A stretch of 5,835 nucleotides of DNA from positions 1-5,835 of the forward strand of contig DITX01000204.1 in assembly GCA_002422225.1 (NCBI GenBank), given 5' to 3'. The notes below the pieces were generated by a model. The model had not been told where the DNA came from. It worked only from the letters and a program-made list of their open reading frames with translations, and did no database searches. The position numbers and the translations under genes were made by a program. Source of the stretch: Gammaproteobacteria bacterium UBA6173 (lineage in GTDB: Bacteria; Pseudomonadota; Gammaproteobacteria; Pseudomonadales; Pseudohongiellaceae). Shown one piece after another: positions 1-5,835 of the stretch (the first letter of the stretch is position 1; each line of letters opens with the position of its first letter).

Positions 1-314
1 ACCCCTCCGCTATGTTGGCCGCAGCAGTCGCCAACTGTATGGCTGCCAGTCTGTTGTTTGCCCTGAGGAAACATAAGGATGATCCCGGTGAGTTAACCGC
101 GCTGGTCTCAGGCACGATTGATCGGGTTGACAATTTTTTGCGTGTGACACACCTGGATGTCAAATTACATCTTGGCAAGAACAGCGCAGATCTGCCCTCG
201 ATTGCTAAAGCAGTATCACAGTTCGAAAATTTCTGTGTTGTCACACAAAGCGTGCGACATGGTATCGAGGTATCGGCCGAGGTGTTTGATGCAAGTGGAG
301 CGCAGATTCTCTGA
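1..314 (+). CDS. OsmC/Ohr family peroxiredoxin-like protein, C-terminal part
   Basis: This is the 3' part of a gene that begins before the window; the open frame runs from base 3 (Pro-Ser-Ala-Met) to the TGA at 312-314, about 103 residues. OsmC/Ohr proteins are small cytoplasmic thiol peroxidases that reduce organic hydroperoxides with two cysteines. Counting from the Met at base 12, the first cysteine is C9 in an Ala-rich helix (AVANCMAAS, like the family's LAAA..C helix) and the second is C75 in FENFCVVTQSVRHG. Their 66-residue spacing equals that of the catalytic pair in E. coli OsmC (C59 and C125). The segment after C75 ends in a short beta strand with VSAEVFD, as usual for the family. 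The N-terminal strands are not visible, so OsmC, Ohr and the YhfA-like subfamilies cannot be separated. The downstream c-di-GMP gene overlaps its end by 26 nt, suggesting one transcript. The Met at base 12 lies inside the conserved helix and is not the true start. Confidence 0.8.
   Translation, partial: PSAMLAAAVANCMAASLLFALRKHKDDPGELTALVSGTIDRVDNFLRVTHLDVKLHLGKNSADLPSIAKAVSQFENFCVVTQSVRHGIEVSAEVFDASGAQIL
279..283 (+). promoter_or_regulatory. ribosome binding site deciding the start of the CHASE-GGDEF-EAL gene
   Basis: GAGGT lies 5 nt before the ATG at 289, inside the end of the osmC-like frame. It favours this start over the earlier in-frame ATGs at 157 and 259, which have no purine-rich site at the right distance. 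It also beats the GTG at 295, for which the spacing would be 11 nt. The location inside the upstream gene fits translational coupling. Confidence 0.6.
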
Positions 315-2889
315 CAGCTTAAAAGGCAGTCGGGGTCGTAGCTGGTCATTGATCATATCTTTATTGCTGCTGGCAAGTATCTTGCTGTTATTCCAACGCT
401 TTCTGGAAACTCGTTATCTGGATCGCCAGCTTTCCGAACAACGCGAGGAAGTGTCTGAGCGTTTGAGCGGCATTCGTTATCAGCTTGAAAGCACGCTCGC
501 AAACAATCTCTCACTGATAAATGGGCTGGCCGCCTTTATTACTGCTTATCCTGACTTCACCCAAACGCAATTCGAACAATATGCGGCCACCGTGATCGCG
601 CGAGAGCCTGCGTTGGTCAACCTGGCTGCTGCGCCGGGTTTGATTGTCAGGTATGTCTATCCCATTGTGGGAAATGAAGCTGTAATCGGCCTGGATTACA
701 TGACTAACTCTGTGCAAAGGGATGTAGTGTTGCGTGCCGTTGAGACTGGCACCATGGTCATTGCAGGCCCATTTGAGTTGGTACAGGGGGGCAGGGCCTT
801 TGTGGGCCGCGCCCCTGTTTATATCGAGTCTGAGTCTGGTGAGAATGTATTGTGGGGCGTTGTTTCCTCGCCGATGCTAGTGAGCAGGATCTACGAAAAG
901 GCCGGACTAAACCAAATACCTGCAGGCATCGAAGTGGCTATTCGTGGTCATGATGGCGTGACCTCCGTTCAAGTGTTTTTTGGCAGAGAGGCCGTCTTTG
1001 ACCAGCCAGGTGCTGTGGTTATGCCGGTCGTTGCAGGCGGCAGTACTTGGGAAATTGCCGCAGTACCTTCAGGATCGCTAGCGTCTGCTCAGACAGATAT
1101 TCTGGTATTGCGTATCGCCAGTCTGGCGGCATTTTTATTGCTGACGGTTTTGTTGGTGCTGCGCTATCGGCAACTATCCAATAACCAATTATTACGTGCC
1201 ATTATTTTCCGTAATGAGCGTTTTCTGCGCGCCGTCGAAACGGTTTCGCGAGTTGGCGGCTGGCGCTGGACGGGTGGTAAATTTACAGAAGTGTCTGAGC
1301 AGGCACGCGAGATCATGCACTTACATCCTAGCCAGATTGTCACAGATATGGCTGAGTTCTGTCACTCGCTGGATCACGCTAGCCGCCAGATCGTTGAAAA
1401 TTGCATTCGTAACGCCGCTAGGCACTTGCAACGCATCGATCAGGAAATTGAGTTGCATCGCACAAGTGGTGAGATTGTCTGGCTGCATTTAAAGGCCGAG
1501 GTGCACACCTTTGACAAAGATCAGGTGGAGCTGGTCGGTGCAATTCAGGATGTTTCGCAACAAAAAAAAGCTGATCAATTGATCGAATATCAAGCCAACT
1601 ATGACCTGATGACGGGATTGCCAAACCGCGCACTGTTCCATGATCGATTGTTATCAGCTTTATTAAATGGCGCCCGACGCAGTACCCGCCTGGCGGTATT
1701 ATTTATCGATCTCGATAACTTCAAATCGGTTAACGATAATCTTGGCCATGATGCTGGCGACGAGTTGCTGGTGGAATCCGCCAAACGTATCAAAGCCTGT
1801 ATTCGATCGGTTGATACCGTGGGGCGATACAGTGGTGACGAGTTTGTTGCGTTGTTGGTCGATGTCTTTTCTGTCAGTGTTGCCGCCAGAATTGCGGATA
1901 ACATGGTCACCGCTATGCGCGAGCCATTTGAATTGAACGGTCGGCAGGTCTACTGCAGTGTCAGCATCGGTGTGTCTTTTTACCCAGATGATGGCGATGA
2001 CCCTGACATGCTGCTGATTAAAGCAGACCAAGCGATGTACGAAGTGAAAAAGTCGGGACGCAATGCTTGTCAGTTTTATACGGCAGCCATGCAAATGGAG
2101 TCAGAACATAAACATGTGCTGTACAACGAATTGGTCAGCGCAATAAACAATAACCAGCTGATGGTGTACTTTCAGCCAGTGGTGGATGCAGCCAGCGGTT
2201 TGATTGTCAGTTGTGAAGCGCTGGTGCGCTGGGCACATGCAGATGGAACCTGGATAGCGCCTGACATCTTTATCCCTGTGGCAGAAGAGCGCGGACTTAT
2301 CAATCGAGTGGATCTGTTTGTTTTGCAACAGGCATTGCAAAGTATTCGGCAATTAAACAAACGTCTGGATAAGCCGATTGGGTTGTCAGTTAATGTGTCA
2401 CCCAAATTGTTGCACTTACGTGATGATGATGCGCAACAATGGCTGCGTGTATTGGAAAGCGAAAACGAAGTATCGGTCACAATCGAGATCACAGAGCGTG
2501 TGTTGATTGACGAGGTCGGTAATACCAGCAAAGTGCTTGAGCAGATTCATGCCGCCGGTGTACATATTGCGATTGATGATTTTGGTACGGGTTATTCTGG
2601 CCTGAGTTATTTCTCACGCTTTCCTGTATCAGCGGTCAAAATTGATCGATCATTTGTGCGGGATCTAGGGCAACGTGCCACGCAAACCACCTTGGTGGAA
2701 ACCATCTTGCTGCTCGCCAAAAAGCTGAGAATTCAGGTGGTAGCAGAAGGTGTGGAAACAGCAGAGCAAGCCAGAATACTGCGCGAACACAATTGTGATT
2801 TTTTGCAGGGCTATTTTATCTCTAAACCTATACCGGAGCAGGAGTTTTTTCGCTTGGTACTGGCACAGCAAGGTAATGAGCAGGCTTGA
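289..2889 (+). CDS. membrane-bound CHASE-PAS-GGDEF-EAL cyclic-di-GMP cyclase/phosphodiesterase
   Basis: An 866-residue inner-membrane sensor predicted to make and/or degrade the second messenger c-di-GMP. Order (residues from ATG 289): TM helix 18-36; periplasmic CHASE ligand-sensing domain about 41-256 (conserved core about 110-170); TM helix 270-292; PAS domain about 311-426 (GGWRW at 323, EIVWLHLKAE at 395); GGDEF domain 435-599; EAL domain about 610-856. The cyclase domain has YDLMTGLPNR, the metal-site FIDLDNFK (D474) and an inhibitory RxxD site (R506-D509) five residues before the signature, which reads SGDEF (515-519), not GGDEF. The phosphodiesterase domain keeps all the usual metal and catalytic positions: E643 in EALVRW, N702 in NVSP, E733 in EITE, D763-D764 in IDDFGTGYS, K784 in VKID, E820 in VVAEGVE and Q840 in QGYF. 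Phosphodiesterase activity is therefore well supported; cyclase activity is plausible but uncertain. The frame stays open back to before 157, but those extra 44 residues lack domain character and overlap the osmC-like gene. The CHASE ligand cannot be inferred. Confidence 0.95.
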   Translation: MQVERRFSDSLKGSRGRSWSLIISLLLLASILLLFQRFLETRYLDRQLSEQREEVSERLSGIRYQLESTLANNLSLINGLAAFITAYPDFTQTQFEQYAATVIAREPALVNLAAAPGLIVRYVYPIVGNEAVIGLDYMTNSVQRDVVLRAVETGTMVIAGPFELVQGGRAFVGRAPVYIESESGENVLWGVVSSPMLVSRIYEKAGLNQIPAGIEVAIRGHDGVTSVQVFFGREAVFDQPGAVVMPVVAGGSTWEIAAVPSGSLASAQTDILVLRIASLAAFLLLTVLLVLRYRQLSNNQLLRAIIFRNERFLRAVETVSRVGGWRWTGGKFTEVSEQAREIMHLHPSQIVTDMAEFCHSLDHASRQIVENCIRNAARHLQRIDQEIELHRTSGEIVWLHLKAEVHTFDKDQVELVGAIQDVSQQKKADQLIEYQANYDLMTGLPNRALFHDRLLSALLNGARRSTRLAVLFIDLDNFKSVNDNLGHDAGDELLVESAKRIKACIRSVDTVGRYSGDEFVALLVDVFSVSVAARIADNMVTAMREPFELNGRQVYCSVSIGVSFYPDDGDDPDMLLIKADQAMYEVKKSGRNACQFYTAAMQMESEHKHVLYNELVSAINNNQLMVYFQPVVDAASGLIVSCEALVRWAHADGTWIAPDIFIPVAEERGLINRVDLFVLQQALQSIRQLNKRLDKPIGLSVNVSPKLLHLRDDDAQQWLRVLESENEVSVTIEITERVLIDEVGNTSKVLEQIHAAGVHIAIDDFGTGYSGLSYFSRFPVSAVKIDRSFVRDLGQRATQTTLVETILLLAKKLRIQVVAEGVETAEQARILREHNCDFLQGYFISKPIPEQEFFRLVLAQQGNEQA

Positions 2890-2912
2890 ACAACCAGTGT
2901 TATTCAAGCCTG
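2881..2912. terminator. perfect inverted repeat between convergent genes, possible bidirectional terminator
   Basis: CAGGCTTGAA (2881-2890) and TTCAAGCCTG (2903-2912) are perfect reverse complements around a 12-nt loop; G2880 and C2913 add one more pair. The left arm contains the last two sense codons and the stop codon of the c-di-GMP gene. It is the only strong hairpin in the 50-bp gap between the two convergent genes, so it could end transcripts from both sides. Neither strand has a T tract after the stem, so a classical intrinsic terminator is not fully met; it may instead protect the 3' end of the mRNA or act with Rho. Confidence 0.5.
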
Positions 2913-2939
2913 CGCTCTCAATATCAATTCTGACAATCT

Positions 2940-4112
2940 TCAGACAAAATAGGACTTCAGCGGTGGGAAACCATTAAATTCAATGGCGCTGTAGCTGGTT
3001 GTGTAAGCACCTGTAGAGAACCAGTACAGGCGATCACCAGAGGCCAGATTGAGCGGCAAGTGCGGTTTGTATTGCTCATACATGATATCCGCACTGTCAC
3101 AGGTCGGGCCCGCAATAATCACTTCTTCCGGTTCACCTTGTTTTTCAACATAAATCGGGTATTTGATGCTCTCGTCCATGGTTTCGATCAAACCGGAGAA
3201 CTTGCCGACGTCGGTAAATATCCAGCGGTGCAGGGATGTGTGCGATTTGCGGGAAATCAACACAACCTCGGACACCAGGATGCCGGCGTTAGAAATCAAT
3301 GAACGACCGGGCTCCAGAATGATTTCCGGGAAGTCGTCACCAAAGTCTTCCTGGATAAAACGCGTAATTTCTTCCGCATAGGTAGGCAAGGTATTGGCGC
3401 GTGTAATGTAATTGGCTGGAAAGCCGCCACCGAGGTTGATCATCTTGAGTGTAATGCCGTCTTCTTCCTTCAGGCGCTCAAAAATCACTTTTACTTTGGC
3501 AATTGCAGCATCCCATACGCCGATATCGCGCTGTTGTGAGCCCACGTGGAAGGAAATGCCATAGGGGTCAAGGCCAAGTTCGCGTGACAGAATCATCAAG
3601 TCGATGGCCATGTCCGTATGGCAACCAAATTTGCGAGATAACGGCCAGTCAGCGGTATGGCTGCCTTCAGTCAGAATACGCGCATACACACGTGATCCTG
3701 GTGCTGCGCGTGCAATGTTGCGCAGATCCGCTTCGGAGTCGGTGGCAAACATGCGCACACCTTTTTCGTAGAAGTAGCGGATATCTTTGCTCTTTTTAAT
3801 GGTGTTGCCATAACTGCAACGTTCTGCAGGCACACCAAGACTTAACAATTTATCCAGCTCGTAGATGGAGGCGACGTCAAAGTTGGAGCCCTTTTCCTTC
3901 AACAGAGTGATGATTTCCGGTGCAGGATTGGCTTTAACGGCATAATAAATTTTTGAGTATGGGAAATACTCGATCAAGGTATCGTAATGCTCACTGATGG
4001 TGTTCAAGTCGATCACCACAAACGGTGTCTCCTTAGTGTTCGCCAGTGCTTTCATGCGGTTAAAGGTATCCAGCGGGTAGAAATCTTCAATCTTGATGGG
4101 TTCAGTGCTCAT
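2940..4112 (-). CDS. speC: ornithine (or lysine/ornithine) decarboxylase, PLP-dependent, fold type III
   Basis: A 390-residue cytoplasmic enzyme of the Orn/DAP/Arg decarboxylase group 2 family, expected to convert ornithine to putrescine, the first step of polyamine synthesis. The PLP lysine is K60 in YYAVKANP at the start of the alanine-racemase-like barrel. Other landmarks are RKFG (160-163), HVGSQ (189-193), the phosphate-binding GGGFP (228-232), EPGR (267-270), the catalytic CDSAD (C338, D339, active across the dimer interface) and Y370 in the C-terminal GAYTTSYS segment. The length fits short bacterial enzymes such as the Pseudomonas protein named speC (about 390 residues) and is unlike the 700-residue fold-I E. 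coli SpeC. Start chosen at ATG 4112 (MSTEPIKIEDFYPL), which has AAGGAG upstream. The frame continues open to 4343, but those 77 residues are Cys-rich, lack family resemblance and span the promoter. Some close relatives, such as the Vibrio enzyme, also use lysine, so substrate preference is not settled. The gene stands alone, convergent with the c-di-GMP gene and divergent from the exporter. Confidence 0.92.
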   Translation of the reverse strand: MSTEPIKIEDFYPLDTFNRMKALANTKETPFVVIDLNTISEHYDTLIEYFPYSKIYYAVKANPAPEIITLLKEKGSNFDVASIYELDKLLSLGVPAERCSYGNTIKKSKDIRYFYEKGVRMFATDSEADLRNIARAAPGSRVYARILTEGSHTADWPLSRKFGCHTDMAIDLMILSRELGLDPYGISFHVGSQQRDIGVWDAAIAKVKVIFERLKEEDGITLKMINLGGGFPANYITRANTLPTYAEEITRFIQEDFGDDFPEIILEPGRSLISNAGILVSEVVLISRKSHTSLHRWIFTDVGKFSGLIETMDESIKYPIYVEKQGEPEEVIIAGPTCDSADIMYEQYKPHLPLNLASGDRLYWFSTGAYTTSYSAIEFNGFPPLKSYFV

Positions 4113-4124
4113 TCTTGGTTGTGA

Positions 4125-4130
4125 CTCCTT
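4125..4130 (-). promoter_or_regulatory. ribosome binding site of the decarboxylase gene
   Basis: On the minus strand AAGGAG is followed by 12 nt and then the ATG at 4112. It is a near-perfect Shine-Dalgarno core at slightly long spacing. It selects the MSTEP start over the upstream in-frame ATG at 4343. It begins directly below a possible leader hairpin at 4132-4155. Confidence 0.7.
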
Positions 4131-4131
4131 G

Positions 4132-4155
4132 AGCAAGGGCGATGAAGCGCTTGCT
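4132..4155 (-). promoter_or_regulatory. leader hairpin next to the decarboxylase ribosome binding site
   Basis: AGCAAG (4132-4137) and CTTGCT (4150-4155) are reverse complements. Inside them, after one mismatch, GC pairs with GC around a 6-nt loop. In the decarboxylase mRNA this stem would end one base before the AAGGAG site, where it could influence ribosome loading. This is a position-based inference; a stem this short can occur by chance. Confidence 0.3.
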
Positions 4156-4217
4156 GGGCATGAGTAAAATCGCGGGTTGCAGGGAATCTGGCAGAGGTGC
4201 CAGCGCTGATGGCGCGC

Positions 4218-4245
4218 ATTGTAACAAAGGCATCCCCCACGTAAA
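4218..4245 (-). promoter_or_regulatory. candidate sigma-70 promoter of the decarboxylase gene
   Basis: Read on the minus strand, TTTACG (4245-4240; 4 of 6 matches to TTGACA) is followed by 16 nt and then TACAAT (4223-4218; 5 of 6 matches to TATAAT). A TG lies one base upstream of the -10 hexamer, giving an extended -10 element. Transcription would begin near 4211, leaving a leader of about 100 nt before the ATG at 4112. The prediction rests on sequence match only. Confidence 0.5.
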
Positions 4246-4363
4246 ACGAAGATTTTGGATTTGAGAGAAATCAGGCTGGATTTTTTTTGTTCACTGACAA
4301 TAATAGCGGCCTTGGCGCACACAATTACCTGCTGGTTAGCCATGTCTGGCGTTTGGACTGTTC

Positions 4364-5835
4364 ATGGACATTTTTTTAAAACTGGGATGGTACTTCAGGG
4401 AGCAATGGCGCCGTTACGTGGTCGCCGGTCTGCTGTTAATTGCAGTGGACATATTGGAGTTGTCTATCCCTTGGTTGGTTGGGCGCCTGATTGATGATGT
4501 GATGGCGCAGTCACTCGATCAACAAAGCCTGATGGTGTACGTGATTGCGGTGCTGGTGCTGGGCGTACTGATCTACATCATGCGGTTTTTATGGCGCCTG
4601 TTTTTGTTCAGCGCGTCTTTTCAGCTTGCGGAACGCTTGCGACAACAGGTGTACAGACATCTGACCTTGATGGCCCCCGGTTTTTATAACACACATCGCA
4701 CAGGTGACCTGATGGCGCGCGCGACCAATGATGTCAGCGCGGTTGAGATGACCGCAGGTGAGGGCGTGTTATCCGGTCTCGACGGTGTAGTGACCGGTGT
4801 GCTGGTTCTTGCGGTGATGATGGCCTTTGTCAGCTGGGAACTGACGCTGGCAGCATTGATACCCTTTCCGGTGATGGCCTGGTTTTTCTACATCATTGGT
4901 ACACGTTTGCACGATGGTTTTCGTGATGCACAAGAACGCTTCTCAGACCTTAATGACAAAGTTCAAGAGTCGGTATCCGGTATTCGTATGACCAAAGCGT
5001 TTGGTCGCGAAATTCGTGAAGACGCGGACTTCATGCTCGTGGCTGATCGCGCCGCAGAGGCTAACATGCGCGTGGCTGCCACCGACTCGCTTTATGATCC
5101 CGCCATCTTTATCACGGTAGGTGTGTCGTTTTTGGTGTCGATAGCCATGGGAGCATGGTTGATCGAGCAAGGCAGTATTACCCTGGGTCAACTCACCAGT
5201 TTCACCATGTATCTTGGGTTTCTGATCTGGCCGATGTTTGCGTATGGCTGGCTGTTGAATCTGGTTGAGCGCGGCAGCGCAGCGTATGACCGGATCAGCG
5301 CGTTGCTGGACGCACGTTCACCGGTCAGTGACGAAGGCACCTTGAGCTTTGCAAACAATGTGGATATCGAGTGGGACATAGAGGCATTTGAATACCCCGG
5401 TGCTGGCAGTCCTGCACTGAAAAATATCAAGTTACAGCTTGTGCAAGGTCAGATGTTGGGCATAGTGGGTGCCACCGGGGCAGGCAAATCCACCTTGATT
5501 AGCTTGTTGCTACGCTACTATGACCATGCGTCAGCGTCTGTCAGTATTGGTGGTCAGTCCGTTCGTCACTACACGCTGGAATCCCTACGCAGCATGATTG
5601 CCGTGGTGCCACAGGACGCTTTTCTGTTCACCGCCAGTATTGCTGAAAATATTGCCTTGGGGCGGCCAGATGCCAGTATTGAAGAGATCCGGGCGGTCGC
5701 GCGACTCGCGTCAGTAGAACAGGATATTCTGCGTTTTCCGGCCGGCTATGACACGCTGGTGGGCGAGCGGGGTGTGACGCTGTCAGGTGGACAAAAACAA
5801 CGCATTGCCATCGCACGCGCCTTGTTGTTGGATGC
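4364..5835 (+). CDS. mdlA: MdlA-type ABC exporter half-transporter (membrane domain plus ATPase), C-terminus cut off
   Basis: The first 490 codons of an inner-membrane ABC half-transporter, open to the window end. MdlA pairs with MdlB in a heterodimeric multidrug-type exporter (SmdAB in Serratia is the characterised relative); the natural substrate is not firmly known. Residues 1 to about 320 form the six-helix exporter domain: TM helices near 17-40 and 53-75, the conserved HRTGDLMARATNDV loop, helices around 132-180 and 244-300, and LGQLTSF before the last helix. The ATPase domain follows: A-loop Y344, Walker A GATGAGKST (369-377, K375), Q-loop Q417 in VPQDAFLF, and signature LSGGQKQR from 473. 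The sequence stops just before Walker B; about 100 residues are missing compared with the 590 of E. coli MdlA. ATG 4364 matches the E. coli N-terminus (WYFR..WRRY) and is the only good choice, since an in-frame TAG lies at 4337-4339. Its ribosome site is weak (GGA at 4355-4357). The partner mdlB is expected downstream. Confidence 0.92.
   Translation, partial: MDIFLKLGWYFREQWRRYVVAGLLLIAVDILELSIPWLVGRLIDDVMAQSLDQQSLMVYVIAVLVLGVLIYIMRFLWRLFLFSASFQLAERLRQQVYRHLTLMAPGFYNTHRTGDLMARATNDVSAVEMTAGEGVLSGLDGVVTGVLVLAVMMAFVSWELTLAALIPFPVMAWFFYIIGTRLHDGFRDAQERFSDLNDKVQESVSGIRMTKAFGREIREDADFMLVADRAAEANMRVAATDSLYDPAIFITVGVSFLVSIAMGAWLIEQGSITLGQLTSFTMYLGFLIWPMFAYGWLLNLVERGSAAYDRISALLDARSPVSDEGTLSFANNVDIEWDIEAFEYPGAGSPALKNIKLQLVQGQMLGIVGATGAGKSTLISLLLRYYDHASASVSIGGQSVRHYTLESLRSMIAVVPQDAFLFTASIAENIALGRPDASIEEIRAVARLASVEQDILRFPAGYDTLVGERGVTLSGGQKQRIAIARALLLD

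Larger units (their letters stand above)
4113..4363. other. divergent intergenic region between decarboxylase and exporter genes
   Basis: These 251 bp separate two genes reading away from each other, so they must carry or transmit both promoters. On the minus strand there is a plausible promoter at 4218-4245, about 100 nt of leader, a short hairpin (4132-4155) and the ribosome binding site. On the plus strand I see an 8-nt T run at 4281-4288 preceded by a weak 5-bp stem, and CTGACA at 4294-4299 resembling a -35 box but with no good -10 at normal spacing. No open frame here has recognisable protein character, and no RNA gene is apparent. Confidence 0.6.

Noticed and set aside
127..132. Perfect TTGACA, possible -35 box of an internal promoter for the c-di-GMP gene
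   Set aside because: No TATAAT-like hexamer occurs 15-19 nt downstream (the bases there are CACCTGG-like), and the bases encode part of the osmC-like protein.
157..288. N-terminal extension of 44 residues on the c-di-GMP protein (start at ATG 157 or 259)
   Set aside because: It overlaps the osmC-like coding region in another frame, has no ribosome site at the right distance and looks nothing like an N-terminus before the first membrane helix. ATG 289 with GAGGT is better.
784..817. GC-rich inverted repeat CAGGGG / CCCCTG inside the CHASE coding region
   Set aside because: It encodes the conserved QGGRAFVGRAPV stretch of the CHASE domain, so protein constraint explains it; no other sign of function.
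1599..2531. Several antisense and out-of-frame open frames of 80-130 codons over the GGDEF-EAL gene, and similar ones over the decarboxylase and exporter
   Set aside because: They lie wholly within well-supported genes, have no recognisable domains and have shadow-type composition.
4268..4288. AAATC-6 nt-GATTT followed by T8, resembling an intrinsic terminator on the plus strand
   Set aside because: The stem is only 5 bp and AT-rich, and no plus-strand gene ends nearby, so a terminator has no clear purpose here.
4113..4343. 77-residue extension of the decarboxylase upstream of ATG 4112
   Set aside because: The extra peptide is Cys-rich with no family resemblance, crosses the likely promoter, and the total would exceed the usual length of about 390. 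A strong AAGGAG sits before ATG 4112.

Overview
The window is a compact chromosomal stretch of about 50% GC. It looks like a gammaproteobacterium, because the transporter at the right end aligns closely from its first residue with enterobacterial MdlA as I remember it, and the decarboxylase is the short fold-III type found in pseudomonads and vibrios. This placement rests on protein resemblance only, with no database search. I see no tRNA, rRNA, CRISPR array, insertion sequence, prophage gene or attachment site.

Layout from left to right: (1) the 3' end of an OsmC/Ohr-type peroxide-defence gene, on the plus strand and truncated by the window edge; (2) overlapping it by 26 nt on the same strand, a large membrane-anchored cyclic-di-GMP protein with the order TM-CHASE-TM-PAS-GGDEF-EAL; (3) a 50-bp convergent gap holding a perfect 10-bp inverted repeat that starts in the last codons of gene 2; (4) on the minus strand, a PLP-dependent ornithine (or ornithine/lysine) decarboxylase of the alanine-racemase fold; (5) a 251-bp divergent intergenic region with a reasonable extended -10 promoter for the decarboxylase, a leader hairpin beside its ribosome binding site, and an 8-nt T run; (6) on the plus strand, the first 490 codons of an MdlA-type ABC exporter half-transporter, cut just before its Walker B motif.

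Functionally these are three separate units: an osmC-like/c-di-GMP pair that is probably co-transcribed, a monocistronic polyamine-synthesis gene, and an exporter gene likely followed by its mdlB partner outside the window. A link between polyamine synthesis and the divergent exporter is possible but rests only on position. I found no convincing new system. The items most worth a second look are the SGDEF variant in an otherwise intact dual cyclase/phosphodiesterase, the inverted repeat overlapping a stop codon between convergent genes, and the structured decarboxylase leader.
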